Notes under the pieces: model-generated | Databases searched by the model: none | What the model saw: only the letters and a program-made list of their open reading frames with translations | Told to the model about the DNA's origin: nothing | Part shown: one piece after another, positions 1 through 11,613 of the stretch | Layout of the letters: the number at the start of each line of letters is the position of its first letter | How positions within the stretch are numbered: the stretch's first letter is position 1 | Assembly: GCA_035772785.1 (NCBI GenBank) | Contig: JAOCPU010000034.1 | Span: 186,001 to 250,000 of the forward strand | DNA length: 64,000 nt | DNA from: Phlebiopsis flavidoalba | Taxonomy: Eukaryota > Basidiomycota > Agaricomycetes > Polyporales > Phanerochaetaceae | Direction of reading: 5' to 3' | Program-made: the position numbers and the translations under genes

Positions 1-1345
1 GAAGAACTTCGTACTCATTTATTTGTTTTGCATCCCGGTTATCAAGTTAGTGTAGTTGAGAAAACATGAACTCCATGTGAATATGCAAAACAGCACTTGC
101 TTTTCCGCGAGCATAAAACGATCTTTGAGCGCATCTCGTGTCGCTTTAAGTTGCTTACAAATGTCTATAGTATCTGCTCTAAGTCCCTCGAGACTTGGAA
201 CTCTATCGATGCGAACCCGGGCGGGACCACTGGAATGCTGTCTGCCGTTCTGTGAGGTCCTCGGAGATATTGCGATGTTCGTCACGCGCGCCAATGTTGA
301 GTCTTCAGATAAGGTGAAACTCGTCAAGTCTGCCAAGTCCACTGCTCCTCCATACATTAATCAGCCGGAATTTAGGAGGACGCACATAGTCCTGAGTGCC
401 TCCAATGTGTTTGCTTCGACTACGTACTTTTCCTCAAGTCCTCAAGCTCAAGAGTGTAATTCGAGTCTCAAGATTGGGAAGATTGAAAGAGTAAATGGTA
501 AGAATACTGAGCGGCTCGGCGCTGGCAGGTCAACTGTCCAGTGTCAGTGGTCAAACTTCAAAAACTATCGAGATAAAATGGAGAGCATAAAAATCCGAAT
601 CAACTACAGTAAAAAAGCATGCCCATTGCTGGATGAACAACCGACTCACCATTACGAGTGGCGCGCTCTACCACGAGCTAAACGGGCACTGCAAAATGCC
701 TCCGTTACTATCTCTATCCGTTGATTTTCTTAGCGCCAACGACCTTAGATATGAACCTGCTGTGAGGGTACACCACTGTGTGCTGTTTCAACGGCCACCA
801 TGAACGCGGGGAGCCCATCGCAGCGCGTGATAATACGTTATACGAAGTGCGAACACGGCAGAAGACACACCAAGATCGGCGTACATGAGCTGATAGAGCC
901 AGTCACGCTTCCCTCGGTACCACAATAACAAACCACACCGCATTTATAGGCGAGTGTTCGCCGGCCGAAAAACATATATATCTATAATCGTCCAGCAGCT
1001 CATGTCGCTAAAAGTTTGGCATCGAAAGGTCTTTCCCATCATTCCCGAGAATATGTTCGCGCGTTAAGGTCCAGTTCCCAATGTAGTGCTTTGCACATTG
1101 CTTCACACGCTACGACTCATATTGTTGACAAAGCCAGAGCAAACAGACCGACGTAACTTGTCTGGTTCCAGGACTGTACTCAACTATAGAGTAAGTCTAC
1201 ACATAATAGCTGTCAATCGTCGTAACGTTGGGTGCTAACCATATAGCTCAAATAGCCCCACAGGAAAACATTCTACGTTACTCAACTTGAGGCCTCCTAT
1301 AATTAGTGAGTGCTTTACGCAATTTAAACACGGTCGTCGTGGGAC
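1..1345. other. No supported gene
   Basis: The longest reading frames here (222 codons on the plus strand at 56-724, 112 codons on the minus strand at 19-357) overlap each other and show no family motif. From 730 to 1345 the sequence is rich in stops on both strands. It may hold the promoter and first exon of the downstream chorismate mutase gene, but I cannot place them. Confidence 0.4.
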
Positions 1346-2118
1346 TTGCTCTTTTCCATTAACTTAGTTTTAGCGCACTTCACGGAGCGCATGAACCTTG
1401 CCTCTGACCCATCCTTGTCTACTCGTGACAAGGGGGCCCAGCTGTTTACACGTCATATATTCGAGCAAGAAGCTGTTCGCTGCGTTGTCAGGCCGGTTCG
1501 ACTATGGCAAACTGGGAATATCCCTTCACGCTACCACCTAGTTTTACCTGGACAAAACAACACATGAGAACGTATTCCCGCCTGGGCGATTTTCATCAGG
1601 ACGCTTTCATTGGCAACATAAATTTAACGATATTTTACCCATGGAGACACTTGTCCCGCTCTTCGACTCGCCAACCTCCTTCTACTACTCACTTGGATAA
1701 TTCTACAATAAACGATGGACGCTGTGCTGAGGATCGATGCGACATTACTTGCGTTGCTGTCCCACCGGTATACCGAATTCTCCATACCGCTCGAGCTATA
1801 CCCTGATTTTCACCAACAGCGCACATGTTGGCAAGATTGTTGCTGAGACCAAATACGCATCCAATGTTGAGGGCTTCACACACCACTCATCAAAGCCAAA
1901 GAATAGTACAGGGATCCGAGCTTTGGTCACCAATACCACTCAAGAAGCTGGCGTGCTTAGCCAAGCTTCGGCCGCCGCTGATAGCATATTGCGCAAACGT
2001 GGGAGACCTCTGGGGCTCTATTACCATATACGTTCCCCGCCACTTTACAAAATGCGACGGACCAAGGTTGTTCAGGGAGTTGATTGACCTCACGACAGAG
2101 ATTGAGGTCAATATGTGA
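1346..2118 (+). CDS. ARO7: Chorismate mutase, fungal AroQ type (frameshifted)
   Basis: Likely converts chorismate to prephenate in phenylalanine and tyrosine synthesis, in the cytosol. The best evidence is 1810-1975. There the frame gives KIVAETKYASNVEGF, then LIKAK, STGIRALVTN and TTQEAGVLSQA, matching the conserved family order (G)KFVAESK, LIKA, GI..A(I)TN, (A)xExxVLxR. It ends with LIDLTTEIEVNM, like the family's C-terminal PLTKEVEVEY block. Upstream, about 1500-1530 reads EYPFTLPP, the loop after the first helices. At 1730-1760 AEDATLLALLSHR resembles the CDxxCLQALSRR helix after a frame change. The true first exon is not resolved and the start given is only the first open stretch. At least three frame changes are needed. 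It converges on COQ4. Seen: motif order; inferred: enzyme identity. Confidence is moderate because the N-terminal half aligns poorly. Confidence 0.6.
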
Positions 2119-2479
2119 GTCGCTGGATACTATTTCTGGCTCAACACGCTGAAAGCCATCTTTAGTTACTGCAGCGTTTCGACTGACTTAACTTGTGAGG
2201 GATTTTTAAACACCTCATCGATTCGAGCATTTGGATTGAACTGAGATCGCACTACCCTTCCTTGCGTTAAATGTCTTACAAGTACCTTCGTACCGATTTG
2301 ACACCCAACAATGTTCACGAGTGTGTTGAACACACTCAATGTTGTACCCGACAAATCTCATGATCAGTCGGAGCAGAGTGCGAGAGTTATACTGACACTC
2401 AAAATTGAATACACAGTCAGGAACCCATTACAGACTAGTTACAACTTGAATGAGCTAGATGACATGTTATGATTGAGTA

Positions 2480-3340
2480 TCAATGCGTAGGCGTTAGATC
2501 CGGTAACGTGGTTTGGGCCATTTCGCTTCCGGAGCATTCCATAAACCTAGCTACCTTCTTCAATTCATCTATTATTACTGCTCCATCCCAATTCGCCGTA
2601 GAGACCCACGAATTACACACCGTGATAAGGCTTCGTGCGCTACTGCCGCACTGCATGGCCCATGGGACATACTCCTTGAATAACCTCTGACGTTTCGTGG
2701 AAACCGATTCGAAAGTGTCCAAAAGCGGCCGCGAATCCTGCCATCGGAAGACCCAAGGTTGGCAAACTCAAAGAACTTGACGGCCAGCTCCGATGTGACG
2801 TCGACAGGGAGGTTTACGACACAGTGATAGAAAGTCATGGGACTAGTCTGCAAGAGCGTGGGTAACGTTCATTACATACGCAAGTTCCGGATCGTCAAAC
2901 ATAGTGGACCTGAGATCTCCGATAATGTAAAGGGGCCATACTTCGATGGGTAGAGGCAGCATACTCACGGGTTCTCGAGTGTCTGGTGTGTAACATGATA
3001 CATCAGTTTTCCAAGCCATGTCACCATAGGTTTCCAGGCCATGGGGTACCCTCATGGGCAGGCTAGCGAGCCTCTGCATGTCAACGGTCGTTGTGTTAAT
3101 CCGTGGTCTCTCTTTCAATATCCTTCGACCTTCAGGGCTTGCAAGCATCCTGATCCCCGCAGTGCCGGAAGAAACATGAACCTGAGGTCTGGAGGTCTCC
3201 AACGGCGGCGACCATGTCTACACCATTAGCATAATCAGCGTTACGTGTCAGATTCTTGTACGTTTACATACCATGCCTTGCAGGCGCAGTAAGGGCCATG
3301 TACGCACGGTTGTTAGGGATCTCGGACCCGCGAGCATGAA
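2480..3340 (-). CDS. COQ4: Ubiquinone biosynthesis protein COQ4 (frameshifted)
   Basis: Scaffold or enzyme subunit of the coenzyme Q synthome on the matrix face of the mitochondrial inner membrane. Reading right to left: MVAAVGD near 3218, then SPEGRRILKERPRINTTTVD, RLASLP, TPDTREPV, DDPELAYVM, and the zinc-motif exon. The family signature HDxxH-(11)-E is present as HDFYH followed by eleven residues and E at about 2840-2780, but an extra T near 2832 breaks the frame inside it. Downstream ELAVKFFEFANLG, FKEYVPWAM and CGSSARSLITV complete the family pattern. An intron with a TATGCTAATGGTGTAG end precedes the MVAAVGD exon. The exon above it (to about 3340) is weaker and the mitochondrial leader was not found. 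The C-terminus is approximate. Confidence 0.9.
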
Positions 3341-5110
3341 ACGCGTGTTTCAAAAAACCAGTTCACGTGCGTGGACATGGACTGGGTAGAAGTGGAGGCT
3401 GATAGGGCGGAGTACATGCCTCGCGCCCAGAGCCACGTTAACTAGGTTGAGCAGTGACGGCGGAAAGCATTTGTTTGTTTTTTGTGCGTCGAGTGGCACG
3501 GAGTCTTTGAGGCGCAAGTCGTTTTGGAGAGATGGAAAGTCAGGACATCCTGCCGAGACTACTAGCAAAAGCGCCGCGTTATGCAGAAAGGAGTGACGTT
3601 GACATAATGTCACTCGCGCAACAAAACTCAGACGTGACTTCCCGACGCCACAACGCCATGCATAAGATGATCACGAGCAGTGTGTGTGTGAGGTGTGTCG
3701 TTTCGGGCTATCCCCCAGAGGAGTACGTCGCCGTGACCTCGTCCTTGTGCGCGAATGGAACGGTGAAGCGCGAAGAATCATGTAGATTCACTATATTCTC
3801 TCATCAAAATCCTTCCTCAGAGCTGACTCGATCTCGTTAGAGACGTCATTGGGATGCACGGCAAACACAAGTAACCCTAATCCTAAGTCATGTCTGCTAC
3901 AAATGTGGTATAGGGGTAGCCCTTGCCACCCATAGCATGACACGAGGTGCCTAGTGGATCGCGTGTGGGTGGTCCTGGCTTGATACCTCACCAGGACTCA
4001 AGTCACGCACTACTAGAACGTGGCCGTGTGACCTGCGTATGGCAATGAGTGGGCAGCGCCCGTGGCTGGTATCGCTTGCTTGGTGTTCTCCTTTCATGAA
4101 GGCGGCGCACTCGTAACCTTCTTCGTCGACTAGCATCTCACAAAACTCCCATCTCCAAGAGGATCATCCGGCTCTTTGTATGATGGACTATGAGCCATCC
4201 CCCGTAATGGCCCACATACACGCTACCATCGTGTATAATTGCGACCGGGATCCAACTCTTCAAGTACCGTTCTCTGGTCGGATCACAGACGGGACGTTAT
4301 CCTCCACTACACCGTGTGCACTCTCCACGTCTCAACGAGAGAGGCGCTCACATTCGTGGCGCACAATGAACGACAGTATTCTTCAGCAATGCAGTCTACT
4401 GCAACTACCCCGTCCGTCGATTGAGTCCCCAACCCAGATCAAGTACTCCGAATTGCCTGCCTCCCCATGCCATCCGAAGCGAACGGCGGCCTGACTGTAT
4501 GGGCAGAGTGCCCACTGGACACTCTGTGACTACTGAAATTGCTACTGCTTTACTCAACACAGACCTACTGGACCTTCCTCGTCCTCGGGAGGAGTGGTCG
4601 TCAAGAATTCGGTAGACTCGCGGCACGATCCAATCGCCTCCAGAAGGGTCGTCTGATTTGCTCATCATCACCAATCATCGCTCGCTCGCAGACATGTGTA
4701 TCAGACTTTACGTCGATCGCTTCTCGACCAAACGACTATCCGCCTGTTTTGCCGTTGGATTACTGAAGGGTAGGGTATCAAGAGCCCCAAGGCACCCCTA
4801 GAGCCGTCATAAGCTCCCATCGCTACTCCTCGCCTTTCTTTTCGACTTCTCCCTCGTTAAGCTGGCATGATAGCCCCGGGTCCCTCAATCAATGTCAGAA
4901 CCTACTGTGCCGACAATCCAATTTCCGGCGTCTGCCAAATGGTGTCAGTGTAAGGAGCTCGGCGCGAGAAACCCGGTCCACTCTCCAACATTTAACCACA
5001 CGCGTCCGCCCAAGGGCACTACTGCTAGAAACAGAACGTAATTCGGAACCTACTCTGCGAAGCAAGACGTCAATTTTAGATAAAGAGCTCCACAAGCACA
5101 TCATCAAGTC
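3341..5110. other. Unassigned, weakly coding-like region
   Basis: Short open stretches lie on both strands: minus 4136-3951 with LLVDEEGYECAAFMKGEH in an extended frame, minus 3991-3791 ending in IESALRKDF, and plus 4180-4766. They may be exons of one broken gene, but I recognise no domain and cannot choose the strand. Confidence 0.3.
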
Positions 5111-6579
5111 GTAGAGTGCGTCTATAACTCTCCTACCGTTTTTTAGGCCTCATCTCCTCACATCTTGGGCAGACCTCTGAGTTGCGTTCACAAGGCGACT
5201 TAAATTCCTCACAGGGGCAGGTCGGGGGCTTCCTCGGGAGTCCAAAACCCCAACCTGTGCACTATAGTCGACAAAGTGACCCATCACCTACAATTGCGAA
5301 GAAAGATCGGTTCCGTGCCTCAGGATTCTAAGGCTTCAAAATCTTCATCATCTCATGCCTAACTCATTGCTCTGCCTGAGCATGTTCTCGCGAGCCCCAG
5401 CCACGACGTTCCAGCACAGCCTTTAACGCATGTGGCAGTATCTCCGCAGAAGATAGCAGCGGGCTTCGGCTTCTGGAATGTCGTGGAAGCGGTTTATCAT
5501 TTCGTTCGACGAAGTCAAGAACATGTCTCCTCCTTCGACACGAGAGTTGAAAAGAGGTGGTGGCCAGCACTACACCCAGGTTAACCCCAGGGCAAGGTGT
5601 GCTAAGCAACTATAGCTCGGCCATCAGCGCAACGTGAGCTGCAAATTGACGCAAGCATTTCGAGCCGCCAGTTAGCTCCTCAAGCTATATCCGTTACAAA
5701 AGACAGGGGGGGGCCACTTCATGCCCATTTCCCCCTCTATCTAGCTTGCATGGCTGACGTTGTTACAGTCACAGCAACTCTGTTCTGCATTTCATGCATT
5801 TCTTGTGCGAGAAATACTGGGTGACCCGTATATAACTCCCCCACCGAATACCGACGATGCAGCGGGCCCGCCAAGACGAGCACTGCCTCCAGCACGATAA
5901 CCACCATCGGCGATCTCGACATCATGTCTATGGGCTGGGCGTAGGCATCGATGGCGATGGAAGACTACGATGCACCTTATTTTATCTGAGTGCGGACGGA
6001 AACCGCAAACTTTGTGGCCCAAACCTTTTCTTCACGCGATGAGATAGTGGTACACCATGTGGCACAGCATAAGACTGCTACACCCCGTGAGTTGTGCAGT
6101 TGAGAGATTCATCCCAAATTTAACAGCTCATTAATTTTTACAGATTGCCAAAGATGATAGAATGCACGAGGTGCGGTCAAGACTATTAGATTGGAGCAAG
6201 CCATGAATGCACCTAAGTAGGTCGCGTTCATTGATCATGAAAATATTATAGAAACTGAGACTTCGATCGCGACATAGAACCACCGATGCTTACCCACGAC
6301 TACTGAAGTCGGTCCGCATGTGAACCTAAATTTCCAACCTGAGTCCCCCCCACATATGCATATACTAGCAGTTACCCCGTGCTCCGCACGGGACAATATT
6401 CCATTTGCGAGCGATGAGTTTTTAATTTAAGTACTCGCTTTGTTACTTAATATTCACCAGATGGAGGCATAATTTGCCGACCCATCTGTTACAGTACTGG
6501 ATGTCACATGACTGAGATCGAACCAAAAAAAATTGACTGAAATTGTCCTCAACTCGGTACTCAGTAACTTCCAACTCAC
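5111..6579. other. No supported gene
   Basis: Short overlapping frames occur at 5364-5609 and 5737-6042, with one hydrophobic minus-strand segment (MVVIVLEAVLVLAG near 5910-5870) that could be a membrane helix or chance. From about 6050 to 6580 the sequence is AT-rich with dense stops. Nothing is assignable. Confidence 0.35.
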
Positions 6580-6779
6580 TCGATGTCACCATAGCTGCTA
6601 AGTGACCCTGTGTCACGCTGGCTGCTAAACCGATGTTACGCTAGCTACCAAGTAATCGACGTCACGCTAGGCGGCTGCTAGTAAACCGACGTCTGTCAAC
6701 GCTGACTGCTGAGTGAACCGATGTCACGCCAGCTGGACTGCTGAGTGAACCGATGTCACGCCAGCCGTCAAACCGGTGC
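6580..6779. repeat. Degenerate tandem repeat, about 27-35 nt unit
   Basis: The block carries seven or so imperfect copies built from CTGCTGAGTGAACCGATG followed by TCACGCCAG. The last two copies (about 6705-6768) are nearly identical, with CTGCTGAGTGAACCGATG in both. Earlier copies diverge (GCTGCTAAGTGACC, GCTGCTAAACCGATG, CTACCAAGTAATCGACG). Unit length varies through small insertions such as GCGG or CTGGA. It lies outside recognised genes. It looks like a minisatellite that has drifted from left to right, or whose older copies are at the left. Confidence 0.8.
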
Positions 6780-7791
6780 TCGATTGTGACCCACCGAACA
6801 CGCTGTACGCCGTATTCGGTGTGTCACACTGGCTCCTGAACCCATTGACCTTACTACTGAGTCTAAATCTATACTACAGTAGACTTATGTACGACTGTAA
6901 GCGAGAAGCCTTTGCTCCTGGTGAGTTTGAGATGTCCTTCGAGGACGTCCTTAATACCTGTAGATAATGTACTGGAAAATTCTAACGGAATATAATCACG
7001 CTGTCCCTAGGGCCGGTCACATACATCATCGCACCCCGCTATCGGCTCCAATTCTTGAACATTCGACGCTTGACGCGATACTAACTGCCCTTTGTCGAAA
7101 TCAATGTACCGTGCACAATGCAACGTGAAACGCGAGCCGTGCCGTCAAGTAACTTGAAGCCGTCACGTGCGACTTGACCAATGAAAAACGCCCCTTGTAT
7201 CCGTGAGCCCACGTGACGTTTTTGATTCGCCGTGTTTTATTATATTTAGGATCCCTAGACTATCTAAGACTATCTATACCTTGTATAGTTTTTTTTTTTT
7301 TTGAGTGTCTGGCCCGCCCCTTCACATTGTATAGTCCTTTGTATCGTTGAAGCTCAAATGTATTCGCATGGACTTACTTATTGTAAACAGTTTGTACTTA
7401 TCTCATAATCAACCGCCCGTCTTATCCCGGTAAGCAGAGATTCGATAGTGATTACCGAGCCTCCCTTACTGCAGAGAGCGTGTCGTCGGGCACGTTCCGT
7501 CATAATCTTGCCCTCGGGACGCCTCTCAAGTTTCCTGCGACATGAGCGTGCTGCGACCATTCCGGGCGACCGATCTGTTCAAGTTCAACAACATGTACGC
7601 GCACATATGCACACCACATGTGACCCTGTGCTGACATTACCGCAGCAATCTGGACGGTTTTGGCAGAGACTGTGCTCGCGTGCGCGTCCTCAGTATCTAG
7701 TGCCCGTTAACGCGAAATTCAAAAAAACCACACAACAAGCGTATGGCATCAGCTTCTACTATAGAGTTTACGCGTTCGCCCGTTGGCGAAA

Positions 7792-7825
<34 letters not shown>

Positions 7826-9527
7826 GACGTCATGTGTCAGCGCGCACGAGGCTGCCCTCCGGGCGACAATGATGGGGGGCTACAGTGGCGTACCTCCCTC
7901 TTTTTCTAGACACGGGGACAAAACACAGGGGGGAGAGAGGGGGGGAGGGGAGTATCCCTTTAAAACCCTCTCGGCAGGTCATCGGCAAGGCAGTGATGGT
8001 GTTTAACCCTGACCCCCCGAACATGGCACGGAGGCACATTCCCAGGCATGGGAAAAACCTCACCTGCACGTTGGAGCGTTGTCGTCCCCAGTTCGGGCGA
8101 GAAGTATCGCACGTCTGTGTCGCCTCTCGCCAGGACGCAAGTATGGTCGAACGACCCTCGTCGCGAGACTTGGTGTCGGACAAGGGTTACAAGGGCTACT
8201 TTTGTGGTTGATCTCTATGTCCGGTGTACAAAAAGCAGCATCCGCAATATGGGTGTACTAACGGCATGGAGATAAATAGCGTATTACATAAGGTGTGTTA
8301 GAGAATATTATGAGGAAGCATTGATGGCCTCAGGACGTGCCATGCAAAGGATGAGTGAGGATGCAGTTCGGGTGCGTTGACATGGGTCCTTTTTAGCGAG
8401 GGAAAAACCGACAAGAAGGGTACACAAACAAAAAACCGGTAGAAGGTGGGGTGAGTTCCAAAGACCTCGTAATTGAACGAATATGGAAAAAATTCAGCCA
8501 TAATAGGCGCAAACGCTCGTTTGCGAGAGATAGGCCGGGGGGGGGGCGTCCGCTGTCCGTTCGAGGGGAGGGGGGGCCCAATGAACGAGAGTTTTATGTG
8601 TTGCTGCGCGACGATCGGTATCCTAAGTAACTAGTATGTACGGGCATATCGCGAAGGGTAGAAAGTGGTTTCAAACTTGGTCTTTCTTCGCAGGTTCGAC
8701 CTTTACGCTGGTCGCGGCCACTTTCATTCGTTTCACCGATAGCGAACGGCTAAGGACCAGATTTTCAATCATGAACGGTGATGGTATTCGGTTTTTGTGA
8801 TCATTGACACAGGGCTTCTTGTATGTGGACAGTTTTGCATCCTTGCTCGGCGGATTGGCACATAATCCATAGGGGAGAACTGTATGGTCGTCTATGCGGC
8901 GTTCATGTTGCATTAGTGCGTATATCTTCTGAACAGAAGTTTGACGACTGATCGACCATGACTTTGCCTGAGATGGCGATTGCATCCCATGTTAACTGGA
9001 GGGAGAAAAAAAAAACGGCATGGTTTTTTGTGAGAAAATCAATCCCTGTCACTCGAACAGACCTCCTTATCATGGGACGATGCCCTTCATGGCGAGAGTT
9101 TTCTGGCGATATAGGGCTACGCCACAGACAGGCGTGTAACTGAAGAATGCGGGACCTTCGAGTTAGGCTACCGGGAACGGCTGAGTAGGCTTACCCAGAG
9201 GAGGAGGGGCGGGCGAGGAGGAGTGCTGGGGAAAGGGTCCGACAAATGGGCCTCGTTATCAGCCTACATGATCCCGATACTCCGAGCATCTATAGGCACG
9301 GTTTCAAGCAGTTCGGCATGGCAAAAGCTCAAAATTGAAGTAATAGCAGGCAGACCTCGTCATTCAGCTTGCGTTGAAACGATGATTATCCAGCGCTTGA
9401 ACGATTGCCCTGGTCCCTTGTTTACACCGCCACCAGCTGCTGGTAAACTCTAATTCATCACCGACGGTCATCAGGGCACGCCCTGGTCTAGGTCGGGGAG
9501 TAGGGTTTAGGCTGTCTTCTTCAAAGG
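6780..9527. other. Gene-poor region with homopolymer tracts
   Basis: No recognisable protein. It holds a T run at 7289-7302 next to short direct repeats of TATCTA and TTGTATAG, a 31-base G run at 7792-7822, purine-rich GGGAGAG sequence at 7928-7951, and a 10-base G run at 8537-8546. Open frames crossing the G run encode artificial polyglycine. Frames at 8671-8985 (minus) and 9223-9453 (plus) show no domain. Confidence 0.4.
7792..7822. repeat. 31-base poly-G run
   Basis: Uninterrupted G from 7792 to 7822. Native G runs this long are rare in fungal genomes and base-callers handle them badly, so the length is probably not reliable. Confidence 0.95.
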
Positions 9528-9535
9528 TATAAATA
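9528..9535 (+). promoter_or_regulatory. TATA-like box of GroES-like gene 1
   Basis: TATAAATA lies about 57 nt before the ATG at 9592. The paralogous gene at 31629 has a similarly placed TATATAAG, which supports a real core promoter. Confidence 0.55.
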
Positions 9536-9591
9536 TCAACCCGCCGTTCTCAGGTGTGAATCGCACAGACAGCACAACTCGACTCTCCCAC

Positions 9592-10894
9592 ATGACATCG
9601 CAACAGACGGCTCTTTTTTTGGAGTCTCGTTTTAGGGCAATTCGTCTTAGGCACCAGAGACATTCCTATCCCTGGCGCAGGAGACCTACTTGTCGAGGTT
9701 CATGCCACGGCTCTCAATCCTGTCGACCGGAAGATCCAGGCCGACGGCCCAGCTTCTGTCAAATTCAGGGAGTACCCCCGCTATCCTTGGAACCGACTGT
9801 GCAGGTGTGATCAAAGAGATCGGCAAGGGGTTACCGGCTTTGCAGTCGGGGGACAAAGTGTACTCCTCTTCAATCACAACTGCGGCTCGATGGCTGATGG
9901 CATCTTCTTAGTCTGCATCAAGGTTTCTTTACGAACGATCGAGCAACCTTTCAACAGTATACCACCGTACCCGCCCAGCTGGTGGCCAAGGCGAGACCCA
10001 CTTATCCCAGCAGTTCTAACATAATTTGATGGTGTTCACAACAGATAACCTCCTAACCTCTCGTTTACCCAAGCGGCTGCAATCCCCTTGACCATGGCCA
10101 CTGCGGCCATATGGGCTGTACAATAAAGCGAATGAAGCCATTTGGCAGGAGCTGGGACTCGCCCCAACACAACACCCGCCCCCATGGGAGGACGGTGGCC
10201 GTCAGAAATCAACGCTGGTCAGGCGATCGTTGTTCTAGGTGGTTCATCATCCGTAGGACAACATGGCAAGCCATCCCAGGCTACTCTATCTGCATGGTAT
10301 TGAACCTCCCATAGCGATTCAGTTTGCCAAAATGTCCGGTTTTTTCTCCAATCATCACGACCCGCGTCGAAGCGAAATCAGCAATACCTTATGTCGCTCG
10401 GTGCAACACACGTCATCGATAGAACTACCCCCCTCACTCTCTTCTCTCCCCGAAGAAGTCGCAAAAATCACCCCAAGAGCCCGTACTCGTCGTCTATGAC
10501 TCTATCTCAAATTCGGAAACGCAAAACGCAGGCTACAGCGTTATCGCGGCGGGAGGCAAGATCATTACAGTAGACCCACCAAGCGTCGACGCCGCAAATT
10601 TGATCGACGAGAAGGATATTGTCCACGTGATGGGCAACGTTACATGTCCTGGCCAGACACCGGTCGGGATTAGTTTGTACAAAAAGCTGACGGCGCTGCT
10701 CGAGGCTGGGGACATCAAGGTACGCATCTATGCGATTCAAGATGTGTAAGGTGCTGATCAGGACATTGTTTACCCAGCCGAACAACGTAGAGGTCTTACC
10801 AGGAGGGCTTGCTGGAATATCAGACGGCTTAGAGAGGTTGACGGTAGGCGTCAGTGCACAGAAAATGGTTGTGCTTCCGCAAGAGACGGCATGA
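9592..10894 (+). CDS. GroES-like zinc-type alcohol dehydrogenase / quinone oxidoreductase, copy 1
   Basis: NAD(P)H-dependent medium-chain reductase of the basidiomycete GroES-like family; substrate unknown. It starts MTSQQTALFLES, followed across frames by the GroES-fold strand EVHATALNPVDRK, then AILGTDCAGVIKEIGKG and GDKVYSS. The nucleotide-binding part shows IVVLGGSSSVGQ near 10228-10262 and YGIQFAKMSGF-like sequence near 10310-10345. SLGATHVIDR follows at about 10391. The C-terminal part reads VGISLYKKLTALLEAGDIK, then an intron (about 10720-10778), then PNNVEVLPGGLAGISDGLERL and a stop at 10892-10894. The sequence lacks the usual catalytic zinc ligands, as is common in this family. At least four frame changes are needed. 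A paralogue and a relic of the same family lie at 30.3-32.6 kb on the other strand. Confidence 0.93.
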
Positions 10895-11613
10895 ATACAT
10901 ATGTGAAGCCTCGTGAGCATTGTGTGCATATAATTCTGGATCAAATTGTACTTCTCGATGACTCTCCAACCACCACACACTGCCTCCTTCATCTTGGAGA
11001 TTGGATTAGAGCAGATCTCTTCAGTGTGGTATGTCCCAGGATAGATATGAAGTAGTAATAACGAGTCGTACATAGCCCAGAACAACATCTCGATCGTGTG
11101 GGTCTGTGGTGTGGGTGTGATGAAGTGGCTCGTCGAAAACACGCTGTCTACGCTATGTTTCCTGCAGAAATATCTACAAAGACGAGCACGATGGAAGAAG
11201 TCTCAGCGCGAAAAAGCTAGCTGTCAATATAGGTACGTTCATATTCAAACTCTAGAAAGCCATTCAGTCGAGACCTCGCCTTTTAGATGTTAGTTGAGGT
11301 TGGGCTAGCCCAATCACAAGAGACAAATCCACAAAGCATTATGACATAAATTGACAGAAACCGCACAAGCCAGGAGAGACGGGTGACAGCAAGATGTACA
11401 TTGTACAAACTACACAGGGATGTTTGGCGAGCTGAGAGATACATACAGATGGATGGAGATGATAGGGGTGCGTGAGAGAGCGTGGTAAAACAACGATCGG
11501 AACACGTAGCTATAGAAACAATCGTCCGAAAGACATGGATATACGGAAGCAATGATCCATGCGAGAGGATATACATGAAGAGTGGAAAGGGGTGGGTATT
11601 GTTGTAGGGGAAC
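10895..11613. other. Intergenic between convergent genes
   Basis: Separates the 3' ends of GroES-like gene 1 and the WD40 gene. It contains a long minus-strand frame antisense to the oxidoreductase tail and a low-complexity AG-rich stretch at 11380-11610. No protein motif was seen. Confidence 0.5.

Noticed and set aside
56..724. 222-codon plus-strand open frame at the left edge
   Set aside because: No motif, overlaps an opposite-strand frame, and lies in sequence where frames are unreliable.
7448..8006. Glycine-rich proteins across 7790-7825
   Set aside because: The glycine stretch is just translation of the 31-base G run.
10507..11142. 211-codon minus-strand open frame over the 3' part of GroES-like gene 1
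   Set aside because: It is antisense to clear oxidoreductase coding sequence and has no motif of its own; part is the complement of conserved codons.
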